Origin: Gaiellasilicea sp963761905
Lineage (GTDB): Bacteria; Actinomycetota; Thermoleophilia; Gaiellales; Gaiellaceae
NCBI GenBank assembly: GCA_963761905.1
Contig: CAVXIQ010000009.1
Coordinates: 1-64,000 of the forward strand
DNA length: 64,000 nucleotides
Direction: 5' to 3'
Part shown: in pieces, positions 1-8,877 of the stretch
Position numbering within the stretch: the first letter of the stretch is position 1
How the letters are laid out: every line of letters begins with the position of its first letter
Notes under the pieces: model-generated
Told to the model about the DNA's origin: nothing
The model's database searches: none
Seen by the model: only the letters and a program-made list of their open reading frames with translations
Program-made: the position numbers and the translations under genes

Positions 1-1997
1 TGGCTTGCGGCCCCGATTCTGATGGTCACAATGCTCGCGCTCTTCTGGATCGCGGGCTCGCAAGGCGCGTTGGATCCGGCCGAATTCGAGCTCGACAGGA
101 ACTGCGGTCGACGCGGCGGCCACCAGCGCTGACGACTGGGACAGCGTCTACGCCCTCGTCAACGCCAACGCGGCTACTCTCCGGTAAAAGGAACTCGGCG
201 CCGTCGAGTGTGCCTTCGTCAACGACCCGCAGGGCACGACGATCTTCACGACGGGCGGATCGAAGGACGACCTCGACATCCCGAACTGGCGGCACACAAG
301 TGGCAGCGTGCCCCCGAAGGACGAGATCACGAACGCCTACGCGGCCAAGTACGTGAACGGCACCCGCCAGAATCTCTACTTCGGCGCCGACCGGTACGCG
401 GTGAACGGCTCCGCGGACTTCGGCTTCTGGTTCTTCCACAACCCAATCGACGATCTGGCGGACGGAACCTTCTCGGGTGTGCACCAGGCACGGGCGGGAA
501 CGCCAGGAAACTTCACACAGCGTGGCAACATCCTCATCCTCGGCACGTTCCAGGGCACTAAGCCGGCAGACATCCGGGTCTTCGAGTGGGTGGGCACGGG
601 CGGTAACGCAACCGCAAACGGGACGGTCGCCGGCCCGCAGGGAACGTTCGGTGACTGCGTTTTGGGGTCGCTCGGCAGCGGCTGCGCCACTGTCAACCAG
701 GATCCGACCACCGTCGGCTGGGACTATGCAGGGAAGTCCTTCCCAGGCGTGAACGAGATCAAGGGTGGCGGCTAACGAGAGGGAGGCGTCGGCCTCTCGG
801 CACTCGGCCTCGCCGGCTGTTCTCGAGCGTGATGGCCGCGACTCGCACCTCAGGATCCGTCGACTCGCAGTTGAAGGACTACGTGCTGACGGACTTCGAG
901 AGCTGCGGCTCCTCGACGGTCACGACGCCGAAGCAGTCGGACGGAACCACGAACATCCCGGCGGACGGCATCCAGCTCGGGGCGGACGGAACCGTCTCCG
1001 TGGCGAGACCAGGCGGTTCGTCACCGTCAACGGAACGAACAACTACAGCCGGATCCCGTCAGCTTCCGCATCTGCGGCCCGACGCCGCTGGACGCTGCCG
1101 ACTACACGCTCTGCTCGTCCGGCGACGGGCACGGCGGTCGGTACCGCGAAGAACGTCAGCGGGCCGAGCCCGTCGGAGATCGTCTCCGATGAGCACACGA
1201 TCAGCTCGGCCGGGCGGTACTGCTGGCGCGGCGACTACAGCGGGGATGCCAGCGTTGGTGTTCCTGCCTCGAGCGACAGCGGCGTGAACGAGTGCTTCAG
1301 CGTCACCCCGGTGACGCCGACGATCCCGACGCAGGTCTCGAATGCAGGCCCCGTGCCGCCGGGCACGGCGATCAGTGACACGGCGACGCTGACCGGTGCG
1401 GCGACTCCGTCGAACGCCACGTACGGCACGATCACGTTCCGGGCCTACGGGCCGGACGACGCGACGTGCACGACGGCCGTTTACACGAGCGTCGCGAACG
1501 TGGTCGCTGGACAGACGGTGTACAACTCGTTCACCCACGGAGATGGTGGGGCGTTCGCACCCACCAGCCCCGGGACATACCGCTGGCGGGCGTTCTACGC
1601 TCCGGCTACAGGCGACGTCAACAACGTTGCTGCAAGTGGAGCCTGCGGTGCCGCCAACGAGCAGTTCATCGTGCAGCAGTTCCAGCCGGCGCTGACGACG
1701 GCGCAGACGTGGACCGTGAAGGACAAGGCAACGATCACGGTCTCCGGCGGCGGCAACCTGACTGGCACGGCACGCTTCGAGCTGTATGACAACAGCGCCT
1801 GCACGGGTACCGCGATTACCGCGCAGAACATCGCTGTGAGCGGTGGTTCACCGCAGAACCCGGAAACGACGCCGGTTACATTCACGACGTCCCAGCCGGT
1901 GCTCTACTGGAAGGTCTCGTACACCAGCACGAATGCGTCGCATGCGCACATCGCGGCCACGTGCACGGAGAACTCGAGCCTGACGATCACCAACTAG
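1..1997 (+). pseudogene. Broken large secreted/surface protein with Ig-like repeats, 5' part possibly outside window
   Basis: Several open stretches in different frames read as one protein. A hydrophobic signal-like stretch lies at about 22-75. A Thr/Gly/Asn-rich domain follows (frame 2, about 107-790), containing an AFVNDPQGTTIFTTGGSKDD-type segment, then repeated Ig-like modules to the stop at 1995-1997. The modules share TVSV/VSFRxCG, CWRGDYSGD and YRWRAFYAPATGDVNN-like motifs with paired Cys. In-frame TAA codons at 185 and 773 and shifts near 104, 825, 1005-1020, 1055 and 1130 interrupt it. Several shifts are repaired by deleting one base. It is either a decaying gene or poor sequence at a contig end; the neighbouring broken gene makes either possible. 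Function unknown; probably exported and cell-surface or extracellular. Confidence 0.55.
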
Positions 1998-2036
1998 AGC
2001 GACGCCTTCCTCCGAAGGCGAGTCAATCGAAGGACG

Positions 2037-2067
2037 AAGGGGCCCCGGCGCAAGCCGGGGCCCCTCT
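2037..2067. terminator. Strong bidirectional hairpin between convergent genes
   Basis: A perfect 12-bp GC-rich stem (2038-2049 with 2054-2065) is closed by a GCAA tetraloop. It sits between the stop of the surface gene (1997, plus strand) and the stop of the minus-strand gene ending at 2080, where a shared terminator is expected. There is no long T tract, as is common in high-GC actinobacteria. Confidence 0.75.
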
Positions 2068-2079
2068 GCTTATCGTCAG

Positions 2080-2515
2080 CTACGCATCGACGTGGAAGCT
2101 CGTCGACGCGAGCCGCGTCGTGCGGCCGTTCTTCGAGTACGAGTCCCAGTTCTCGAGGTACGGCCGTGCAGTCGCCGGCGCCGCTCTGCCAGGCGGGGCT
2201 TCCACCGAGCGTGAACATCCTGTCCGAGTGGGCCCACGCCTGCCAGCTCTCCAGGACGAGGCTGCCGTTCTGGAAGCACTTCAGATGGACGAACGGCTGC
2301 GAGGTGGCGTCCGTCGAGACGTCGAAGGTGACCGAGTCTCCGAAGCTCGGGACCGTCGCTCGCGGCGGAAGCGAGGGCGGCGGCGCTCGTCGACGCGAGA
2401 CTGATCGAGGAGGACGAGGCGTTGCTTGCCTCCCGGGCCGGCGAGCGCGACGGCGCTCGATCACGAGGGCAAGGGTGCCGAGGAGCGATGCGAGGCGAAT
2501 CGTGCTCCTGTACAT
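2080..2515 (-). pseudogene. Frameshifted paralogue of the adjacent small secreted protein
   Basis: Starts at ATG 2515-2513 behind an AGGAGA Shine-Dalgarno. A signal peptide (YRSTIRLASLLGTLALV) is followed by a Ser/Ala-rich linker, then a domain with GDSVTFDVSTDATSQPFVHL, a Cys-QNGSLV motif, FTLGGSPAW and GDCTA. This is collinear with the intact neighbour at 2697-3134. The frame changes four times: after the signal peptide, after GGKQ, after the Ala-rich linker and after GDCTA. In the last frame the product ends SFHVDA with stop TAG at 2082-2080. So many shifts in 430 bp mean decay or bad sequence. Function unknown; secreted. Confidence 0.6.
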
Positions 2516-2642
2516 CCGGGGTTCTCCTTTTCGGGTGCGGCTCCGAACGTGACCCCGACCGCGGCGCGATCTCGTCGACGTCGATCGGCGAGCAGCCCGC
2601 GCGGACGCCAATCCCTCGCTCGGAGGGAACGGTCCGAAACAG

Positions 2643-2672
2643 ATCGAGGGCGGCCCGTAGGCCGCCCTCGAT
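2643..2672 (-). terminator. Hairpin after the small secreted protein gene
   Basis: A perfect 13-bp stem (2643-2655 with 2660-2672) with loop CGTA lies 25 bp downstream of the minus-strand stop at 2697. It separates the two tandem paralogues and probably ends transcription of the upstream one. Confidence 0.7.
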
Positions 2673-2696
2673 GGTGAAGCTGATGCGGTGTCGCGC

Positions 2697-3134
2697 CTAC
2701 GCGTAGACGCGGAAGCTCAGGGACGCGAGCGTCGCGATCTTGCCCTTCGAATAGCCGCTCCAGTCCTGCAGCAAGGCCGTGCAGTCCGCGGCACCGCCGG
2801 TCCAGGCCGGCGTCGGGCCGAGGGTGAAGATCTGGTCGAGCGAGTTCGCGAAAATGCCGTTCGCCTGCTTGTAGACGAGCGTGCCGTTCTGGGAGCACTT
2901 CAGGCCGACCCACGGCTGCGTCGTGGTGGTCGCCGAGACGGCGAACGTCACCTTCTGGCCGAAGTGGGCGAGACCGTCGGTCGAGTCGAGCGTTGTCAGC
3001 GCGATCGTGCCCGATCCACTGGTCGTTCCGCCTCCGCCACCGGGCCGCCCCTTGCCCGCGAGGGCGGACGGGACGAGGGCGAGAACGGCGACGAGCGTTG
3101 CGAACAGGGCGATGCGAAGCGATGTGCGTGTCAT
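2697..3134 (-). CDS. Small secreted protein of unknown function (145 aa)
   Basis: The signal peptide (residues 1-26, cleavage near PSALA-GKG) is followed by a Gly/Thr/Ser linker (about 27-45) and a compact domain of about 100 residues with two Cys (in KCSQNG and DCTA) that could form a disulfide. ATG at 3134-3132 has an AGGAGG Shine-Dalgarno 8 nt upstream. It is paralogous to the broken gene just downstream, keeping QPxVxLKCxQNGxLV, FTLGxxPAW and GxxDCTA. Tandem duplication followed by decay of one copy would explain the pair. I recognise no family; extracellular location is inferred from the signal peptide. Confidence 0.75.
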   Translation of the reverse strand: MTRTSLRIALFATLVAVLALVPSALAGKGRPGGGGGTTSGSGTIALTTLDSTDGLAHFGQKVTFAVSATTTTQPWVGLKCSQNGTLVYKQANGIFANSLDQIFTLGPTPAWTGGAADCTALLQDWSGYSKGKIATLASLSFRVYA

Positions 3135-3366
3135 GGAGAGAACCTCCTGGCGGCAAGTCGGGCGCGACCCCACACCCACGTGCGTTTGATTACGAACCTC
3201 ATCGTTGATTTCCTTGAGGGTCCGATCCCTGGAACAGGGGATTTCGCTGCACGGCGAAACGATGCAAGCAGCATCGGACAGTGGTGCGGCGCGACCCCCT
3301 GACCCCTTCGGACGCGGCACCGTAGCCGATCTCGCCGGCGTTCGCGGCGGCAGCGGAGAGCGGCTG

Positions 3367-3372
3367 TACGAT
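3367..3372 (+). promoter_or_regulatory. -10 box TACGAT for a leaderless M16 peptidase transcript
   Basis: TACGAT lies 7 nt upstream of the GTG at 3380, so transcription would begin at or next to the start codon. No Shine-Dalgarno is visible. The 245-bp gap 3135-3379 otherwise shows only the minus-strand Shine-Dalgarno and two short imperfect hairpins near 3240-3285. Confidence 0.45.
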
Positions 3373-3379
3373 CGCCTCC

Positions 3380-4666
3380 GTGCAGGACTACGAGCTCTCG
3401 AGCCTCTCCACCGGCGAGCGGGTGATCAGCGAGCAGGTGCCCGGCGTCCGCTCGGTCTCGCTCGGCTTCTGGATCGGCGCGGGCTCGAGGGACGAGACCG
3501 ACGGTCGCGCCGGCGTCTCCCACTTCATCGAGCACCTGCTCTTCAAGGGCACCGCGAAGCATTCCGCCCAGGAGATCGCGGAGGTCTTCGACGGCCTCGG
3601 CGGCGAGCTCAACGCCGCCACGTCGCGCGAGACAACCGTCCTCTACGCGCGCGTTCCGGACGATCGACTGGAGACGGCGCTCGACGTCATGGTCGGGATG
3701 GTCTACGAGCCGGCCTTCGCCGAGCTCGACTCGGAGCGCGAGGTCGTGCTCGAGGAGATCGCCATGGTCGAGGACAACCCGCAGGATCTCGTCCACGACG
3801 TCGTCGCAGAGGCCGTCTTCGGATCCCACCCGCTCGGGCGACCAGTGATCGGGCGGGCGGAGGTGATCTCGTCCGTCAGCCGTCGGGCACTCCTGGGCTT
3901 CCACGCCGCCGCCTACACGGCGGACAACCTCGTCGTGGCCGCGGCCGGGAATCTCGAGCATGGAAAGCTCGCCGAGCTCCTCGAGGCTCGAGTTCCAACG
4001 ACGCCCGCCGGCGTTCGGCGCGCGCGCAAGCCAATCCGCCGGGCCGGGGCTCCTGGGCTGCGCTTCCAGCGCAAGGACACGGAGCAGTACCACGTCTGTC
4101 TCGCGTCACCCGGGATCTCGCGCAAGGACGAGCGACGCTTCGCCGCCTCCCTCCTCGACTCGATCCTCGGCGGCTCGGCGTCGTCGCGCCTCTTCCAGGA
4201 GATCCGGGAGAAGCGAGGGATGGCGTATGCCGTCTACAGCTTCGCCTCCCAGTATTCCGATGCCGGCCAGATCGGGCTCTACGTGGGCACGCGGGAGGAC
4301 AATCTCGTCGAGTGCCTCGAGATCGCGGCGCGCGAGCTCGGAGACATCGCCGCGGGCAACGTCGGCGCGAGCGAGCTCGAGCGGGCGAAGGAGAACCTGA
4401 AGGGCCGGATGCTGCTCTCCATGGAGTCGACCTCGAACCGGATGAGCCGGCTCGGCAAGGCTCTCGTCACCGATACCGAGCTGCTCGATCTCGACGAGCT
4501 GATCGAGCGAATCGACGCTGTCTCGGCCGGCGACGTCGGCGACCTGGCGGCGGAGCTTCTGCGAGCAGACCGGCTCTCGGCGGCAGGGATCGGGCCGAGC
4601 GAGGCGCGGTTCCGGGCCGCCGTGCAGCGGGTCAACCCCGCGCTCGTCGGCCGCGCCGCGGCGTGA
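3380..4666 (+). CDS. M16 family zinc metalloprotease (mitochondrial processing peptidase-like)
   Basis: A 428-residue insulinase-family (M16B) peptidase. The inverted zinc motif HFIEH lies at residues 48-52 and the downstream acidic zinc-ligand region SEREVVLEEI near 120-128. The C-terminal half is the partner domain with FQEIREKRGMAYAVYS and the late R/Y region typical of M16. Length fits single-chain bacterial members (410-440 aa). Start GTG 3380 is chosen for its -10 box at 3367 and because the M16 N-terminus (YELSSLSTGERVISE) begins directly. Its stop overlaps the dapB start by GTGA. The M16-dapB-dapA neighbourhood is common in Gram-positive bacteria. It is probably a cytoplasmic peptide-degrading enzyme; the substrate cannot be told. 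Confidence 0.9.
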   Translation: MQDYELSSLSTGERVISEQVPGVRSVSLGFWIGAGSRDETDGRAGVSHFIEHLLFKGTAKHSAQEIAEVFDGLGGELNAATSRETTVLYARVPDDRLETALDVMVGMVYEPAFAELDSEREVVLEEIAMVEDNPQDLVHDVVAEAVFGSHPLGRPVIGRAEVISSVSRRALLGFHAAAYTADNLVVAAAGNLEHGKLAELLEARVPTTPAGVRRARKPIRRAGAPGLRFQRKDTEQYHVCLASPGISRKDERRFAASLLDSILGGSASSRLFQEIREKRGMAYAVYSFASQYSDAGQIGLYVGTREDNLVECLEIAARELGDIAAGNVGASELERAKENLKGRMLLSMESTSNRMSRLGKALVTDTELLDLDELIERIDAVSAGDVGDLAAELLRADRLSAAGIGPSEARFRAAVQRVNPALVGRAAA

Positions 4667-5268
4667 GGATCCTTCTCAACGGCCGTGGGGGCAAGGTCGG
4701 CTCCGTGCTCGGCCCGGCGCTCGAGACGGTCGGTCACGAGCTCGTCGCGCTGGAACGCGCCGAGGCGATGATCGACTTCACGAGCCCGGACGCCGTGCTC
4801 GTCAACATTCGCGAGGCGCTCGAAGCTCGGCTCCCGTGCGTGATCGGTACGAGCGGCTGGGAGACCGACACGGTCGACGACGACGCACGGACGGCCGGGT
4901 TGCCGGTCTTCTTCGCGCCGAACTTCGCGCTCGGCGCGATGTTGCTGATGCGGTTCGCGGCCGACGCGGTCGCGCTGATGCCTCGTGCGGAGATCGTCGA
5001 GCTCCACCACGAGACAAAGGCCGACGCTCCCTCCGGCACGGCGAAGGCGACAGCCGCGCGGATGGGTGGCGGCGTGCCGATCCATTCGGTCCGCCTGCCG
5101 GGACTCGTCGCCCATCAGGAGGTGATCTTCGGCGGGCCGGGGGAGACGCTGACTATCCGTCACGACACGACCTCCCGCGAGGCATTCGTCCCGGGCGTCC
5201 TGCTGGCGCTCGACAAGCTGCACGAGCTGCCGCCCGGCCTGACGATCGGGCTCGACGCGCTCCTGTGA
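4663..5268 (+). CDS. dapB: 4-hydroxy-tetrahydrodipicolinate reductase
   Basis: Reduces 4-hydroxy-tetrahydrodipicolinate with NAD(P)H in the diaminopimelate/lysine pathway. A glycine-rich nucleotide-binding start (GRGGKVG) is followed by FTSPDAV, IGTSGW and the signature ELHHETKADAPSGTA with the catalytic His pair and Lys. At 201 aa it is short (usual 245-270). The region between the first Rossmann strand and the DFTSP motif is condensed, as in other short DapB forms, so this looks like a natural compact version rather than a truncation. GTG 4663 overlaps the upstream stop by GTGA, and the gene's own end overlaps the macro-domain gene the same way, indicating translational coupling. Confidence 0.93.
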   Translation: MRILLNGRGGKVGSVLGPALETVGHELVALERAEAMIDFTSPDAVLVNIREALEARLPCVIGTSGWETDTVDDDARTAGLPVFFAPNFALGAMLLMRFAADAVALMPRAEIVELHHETKADAPSGTAKATAARMGGGVPIHSVRLPGLVAHQEVIFGGPGETLTIRHDTTSREAFVPGVLLALDKLHELPPGLTIGLDALL

Positions 5269-5750
5269 TCGATTTCGTCGTCGGCGACCTGACGCAGCAG
5301 GACGTGGACGCGATCGTCAACGCCGCCAACAGCACGTTGCTCGGCGGCGGCGGCGTCGACGGTGCGATCCACCGCGCCGGCGGGCCCGAGATCCTGGCCG
5401 AATGCCGGCTCCTCGGCGGCTGCGAGACCGGCGATGCGAAGGCGACGTCCGCCGGCCGGCTGCCGGCGCGTTGGGTGATCCACACGGTCGGGCCGGTCTG
5501 GCGCGGCGGCGACGAGGGCGAGCCCGACCTGCTTGCTTCCGCCCATCGACGGTCACTCGAGGTTGCGGCCGACCTCGGCGCGCGCACGGTCGCGTTCCCC
5601 GCGATCTCGTGCGGGATCTACGGCTATCCGGTCGAGCTTGCAGCACCGATTGCCGTCGGGGTCGCGTCGGAGCACGAGCAGGCGTTCGAGACGATCCGCT
5701 TCGTCTTCCTCGAAGAGCGCCTCCGAAGGACATTCGAGGGTGCGCGCTAA
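5265..5750 (+). CDS. Macro domain protein, probable O-acetyl-ADP-ribose / ADP-ribosyl hydrolase
   Basis: A 161-residue single macro domain of the MacroD/YmdB type. It has VVGDLTQQDVDAIVNAANS at the N-terminus, GGGGVDGAIHRAGG (the MacroD loop) near residues 25-40 and ISCGIYGYP near 118-126, which contacts the distal ribose. It should remove ADP-ribose from O-acetyl-ADP-ribose or from acidic residues. It starts with GTG 5265 overlapping dapB and ends 9 bp before dapA, so it sits inside a lysine-biosynthesis operon. That is unexpected and may reflect plain operon hitch-hiking. Confidence 0.88.
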   Translation: MIDFVVGDLTQQDVDAIVNAANSTLLGGGGVDGAIHRAGGPEILAECRLLGGCETGDAKATSAGRLPARWVIHTVGPVWRGGDEGEPDLLASAHRRSLEVAADLGARTVAFPAISCGIYGYPVELAAPIAVGVASEHEQAFETIRFVFLEERLRRTFEGAR

Positions 5751-5759
5751 GCTCCAGGC

Positions 5760-6656
5760 GTGCCGGATCATCCCGAGCTCGGCGAGGTCCTGACCGCGAT
5801 CGTGACGCCGTTTCGGCGCGACGGCTCGGTCGACCTGGAGAGCTTCCGGGCGCTCGCGCGCCACCTGACCGCGAACGGCTCCGACGGGCTCGCCGTCACG
5901 GGCACGACCGGCGAGTCGCCCACGCTCACGGACGACGAGCGCTTCGAGCTCTACGCCGCAGCGCTCGACGAGGTCGGCGACCACGCTACGGTCGTCGCCG
6001 GCACCGGCACCTACTCGACCGCCCACTCCGTCCACCTGACGAAGCGGGCGCACGATCTCGGCGTCGACGCGTTCCTCGTCGTGACGCCCTACTACTCGAA
6101 ACCGCCCGCCCGAGGCATCGTGGAGCACTTCAAGGCGATCGCCGCGGTGACCGACAAGCCGATCGTCGTCTACAACATCCCGGGCCGGGTCGTGCTCAAC
6201 CTCGAGCCCGAGACGATTGCCGAGCTCGCCGAGATCCCGAACGTGCAGGCCGTGAAGCAGGCAAACGACGATCTCGAGCAGGCGCGACGGATCGTCGAGC
6301 TCGGGCTCGCGCTCTACGCCGGCGACGACGACCTGCTCCTGCCCTTCCTCGAGCTCGGCGGCGTGGGCGGCGTCTGTGTCCACACGCATGTCGTCGGGCC
6401 TCAGGTGAAGGAGCTCGTCCGCCTCTGGCGCGCCGGGGAGCACGAGGCCGCACGCGAGCTCGATCGCGAGCTCGCGCCCTCGATCGAGCTGCTCCGCGTC
6501 GTCACGAACCCGATCGCGATCAAGGCCGCCTTGAATCTCCTCGGCCACGAGGTCGGCGGCCATCGGCTGCCGCTCGTCGAGCCGACGGACGACGAGCTCG
6601 CCGGTGTCCGCGACTGCCTCTCGCGGCTCGGCCTGCTCACACCCGCAGCGGCCTAG
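5760..6656 (+). CDS. dapA: 4-hydroxy-tetrahydrodipicolinate synthase
   Basis: Condenses pyruvate with aspartate semialdehyde, the first committed step to diaminopimelate. It is a 298-residue TIM barrel of the DHDPS/NAL family, with the substrate loop TGTTGES near 46-52, Tyr138 in YNIPGR and Schiff-base Lys166 in AVKQAN. KQAN instead of the usual KEA-S/T is a small departure. Assignment as DapA rather than another family aldolase rests on dapB upstream. GTG 5760 is preceded by TAAGCT (5748-5753, overlapping the previous stop), a possible leaderless -10 box. Confidence 0.88.
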   Translation: MPDHPELGEVLTAIVTPFRRDGSVDLESFRALARHLTANGSDGLAVTGTTGESPTLTDDERFELYAAALDEVGDHATVVAGTGTYSTAHSVHLTKRAHDLGVDAFLVVTPYYSKPPARGIVEHFKAIAAVTDKPIVVYNIPGRVVLNLEPETIAELAEIPNVQAVKQANDDLEQARRIVELGLALYAGDDDLLLPFLELGGVGGVCVHTHVVGPQVKELVRLWRAGEHEAARELDRELAPSIELLRVVTNPIAIKAALNLLGHEVGGHRLPLVEPTDDELAGVRDCLSRLGLLTPAAA

Positions 6657-6663
6657 CCAGACA

Positions 6664-6669
6664 TACACT
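6664..6669 (+). promoter_or_regulatory. -10 box TACACT for leaderless RNase J gene
   Basis: TACACT lies 8 nt upstream of ATG 6678 in the 21-bp gap after dapA. No Shine-Dalgarno is present, so the mRNA probably starts at the initiation codon. Confidence 0.45.
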
Positions 6670-6677
6670 CACTCGCG

Positions 6678-8324
6678 ATGAACGGGATCCTCAGGATCGT
6701 GCCGCTCGGCGGGCTCGGCGAAGTCGGCAAGAACATGACCGTCTACGAGTACGGCGACGACATCGTGGTCGTCGACGCGGGCCTCGCGTTCCCGCGCGAC
6801 GAGCACCTCGGCGTCGACCTCGTGCTCCCGGACATCTCGTACCTGCGCGACCGGCGGGTGCGCGCGGTCGTCCTCACGCATGCGCACGAGGATCACGTCG
6901 GCGGCCTCCCGTACCTGCTCCGCCAGGTCGACTGCGACGAGGTGATCGGCACGAAGCTCACGCTCGGCCTGATCAAGTCGAAGCTCGACGAGCACGGGCT
7001 CGCCAGCGCGACGTCGCTGCGCGAGATCGAGCCGGACTCGCCGATCGAGGTCGGCTCGTTCAGGCTCGACTTCGTCCGCGTCGCCCACTCGATCCCGGAC
7101 TGTGTCGCGATCGTGCTGGAGACCGACGCCGGCCGGGTCGTCCACACGGGCGACTGGAAGCTCGACCACACGCCCGTCGACGGCCTGAAGACCGACGTCG
7201 GCCGGCTCGCGAATCTCGGCAACCAGGGTGTCGATCTGCTCCTCGGGGACTCGACGAACGCGGAACGGCCCGGGATGACCGGCTCGGAGCGCCTCGTCGG
7301 GGAAGGCTTCAAGCAGCTCATTCCCGTGCGCACCGGCCGGATCCTGATCGCCTCGTTCGCGTCGAACATCCACCGGATGCAGCAGGCGATCGAGGTCGCG
7401 GTGCAGGTGAATCGCAAGGTCTCGATCGTCGGGCGCTCGATGCGGAAGAACCTGAACATCGCGCGGCAGCTCGGCTACCTCGACGTCTCGGACGACGTGC
7501 TCGTGAAGCCGCAGGACGCGATGTCGCTGCCGCCCGGCGAGGTGATGATCCTCTGCACCGGGAGCCAGGGCGAGCCGATGTCGGCGCTGACGCGGATCGC
7601 CTACGGCGATCATCCGTCGATCGGCGTCGAGCGCGGCGACACCGTGATCCTCTCCGCGCGCCCGGTCCCTGGGAACGAGCTGCGCGTCCACGACTCGATC
7701 AACCGGCTCGCGAGGGCGGGCGCCGAGGTGCTGCACGAGGAGATCGCGCCGGTTCACGTCTCCGGACACGCGAACTCGGAGGAGCTGCGGACGATGATCG
7801 CGCTCCTGCGCCCGAAGGCGGTGATGCCGATCCACGGCGAATACCGGATGCAGGCGGCGCACGCGAAGCTCGCACGCCAGGCGGGCGTGCCGGCGGCCGG
7901 GATCGTGATGGCCGAGAACGGCTCGGTCGTCGAGCTGTCGAAGAGCGGCGTCCGGCTCCTGCCCGAGAAGATCGAGTCGGGCGTGACCTTTGTCGACGGT
8001 CTCGGGGTCGGGGACGTCAAGGACGTCGCGCTGCGCGATCGCCGCCGGCTTTCCGAAGACGGCGTCCTGATCATCGTCACGACCCTCGCCGGCTCGAACG
8101 GCGGCACCGCGCCGCCGGAGCTGATCGCGCGCGGGTTTGGCGAGTCGGAGGAGCTGCTCGACGAGCTGCGCGACGAGGCGACGCGCGTGCTCGAGGAGCT
8201 CGAAGCAGATGACATCCGCGAGATCAAGCTGTTGCAGGAGCACCTGCACGACTCCGTGGGCCAGATTGTCTACGACCGAACGCGCCGCCGGCCGATGATT
8301 CTCCCCGTGATCATCGAGGTCTAG
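6678..8324 (+). CDS. rnj: Ribonuclease J
   Basis: A metallo-beta-lactamase/beta-CASP RNase (548 aa, normal for RNase J) with 5'-3' exonuclease and endonuclease activity in mRNA decay and rRNA maturation. The zinc motif HAHEDHVGG lies near residues 73-81, followed by GDWKLDH and GDSTNAERPG. Beta-CASP motifs include the CTGSQGEPMSAL segment and HVSGHA, and MPIHGEYR precedes the C-terminal domain ending MILPVIIEV. It sits directly after dapA, a common position in actinobacteria. The unknown gene at 8328 follows after 3 bp and is probably co-transcribed. With rny at 24562 the cell has both RNase J and RNase Y. Confidence 0.94.
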   Translation: MNGILRIVPLGGLGEVGKNMTVYEYGDDIVVVDAGLAFPRDEHLGVDLVLPDISYLRDRRVRAVVLTHAHEDHVGGLPYLLRQVDCDEVIGTKLTLGLIKSKLDEHGLASATSLREIEPDSPIEVGSFRLDFVRVAHSIPDCVAIVLETDAGRVVHTGDWKLDHTPVDGLKTDVGRLANLGNQGVDLLLGDSTNAERPGMTGSERLVGEGFKQLIPVRTGRILIASFASNIHRMQQAIEVAVQVNRKVSIVGRSMRKNLNIARQLGYLDVSDDVLVKPQDAMSLPPGEVMILCTGSQGEPMSALTRIAYGDHPSIGVERGDTVILSARPVPGNELRVHDSINRLARAGAEVLHEEIAPVHVSGHANSEELRTMIALLRPKAVMPIHGEYRMQAAHAKLARQAGVPAAGIVMAENGSVVELSKSGVRLLPEKIESGVTFVDGLGVGDVKDVALRDRRRLSEDGVLIIVTTLAGSNGGTAPPELIARGFGESEELLDELRDEATRVLEELEADDIREIKLLQEHLHDSVGQIVYDRTRRRPMILPVIIEV

Positions 8325-8327
8325 CGG

Positions 8328-8864
8328 GTGGCTGACTGGCCCGACATCCTGGTGCGGCACGCGCCGAGCGAGCTGACCGCGCGCCGGCTGATCTCGCAGC
8401 TGCGCGCCTGCGAGGTCTCGGCGCTGGCGTTCTGCCGGCTGCTCGAGCGGTGGGGCAGGGGAGACGCCGAGCCTGCGACGGCGGGGGGCCGCGAGGCCGC
8501 GCTGCGTCACGCCGCCGATCGTGTCGAGACCGCGCTCGCCGGGCTCGAGGCGCCGCTCGGCCGCTATCTGATCGAGCTCGAGGCCGACGAGGCCGAGGGT
8601 CGCTCCTGGTACTCCGGTCCCGGCGCGGGCGAGCTCGTCGAGTGGGCGCCGGTGCTGAGCCGCGCCGGCGTGACTGCCTGCCCGAACCGCGTCGCCGCCG
8701 CGTATCTCGAGCTGGCGGTGCTCGTCCGTGCGCTCCAGGGGCTGGCCGATAGCGCCCGGATGGAGACGACCCTCGACGCGTCCTCGCTCTGGGCGGGCCT
8801 CTTCGATCTTCGGGACACTCTGCTGGGCGCCACGGTCGACGATCTCCGCGCGATCGCCGCCTAG
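8328..8864 (+). CDS. Hypothetical protein downstream of RNase J (178 aa)
   Basis: No family recognised. It is a soluble, strongly helical protein rich in Leu/Ala/Arg/Glu, with no signal peptide or membrane segment. The first 60 residues (APSELTARRLISQLRACEVS) and the C-terminal half form amphipathic helices, with a Gly/Trp-containing loop (RSWYSGPGAGELVEW) in the middle. GTG 8328 lies 3 bp after the rnj stop, so it is translated from the same message. Codon use matches its neighbours. It could be an accessory factor of RNA decay, judged only from the tight coupling to rnj. Confidence 0.6.
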   Translation: MADWPDILVRHAPSELTARRLISQLRACEVSALAFCRLLERWGRGDAEPATAGGREAALRHAADRVETALAGLEAPLGRYLIELEADEAEGRSWYSGPGAGELVEWAPVLSRAGVTACPNRVAAAYLELAVLVRALQGLADSARMETTLDASSLWAGLFDLRDTLLGATVDDLRAIAA

Positions 8865-8877
8865 CTCGGAGAACGGC

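Noticed and set aside
3235..3285. Two small hairpins (TTCGC...GCGAA and CGATGC...GCATCG) before the M16 gene
   Set aside because: Stems of 5-6 bp are expected by chance in this composition and no function could be tied to them.
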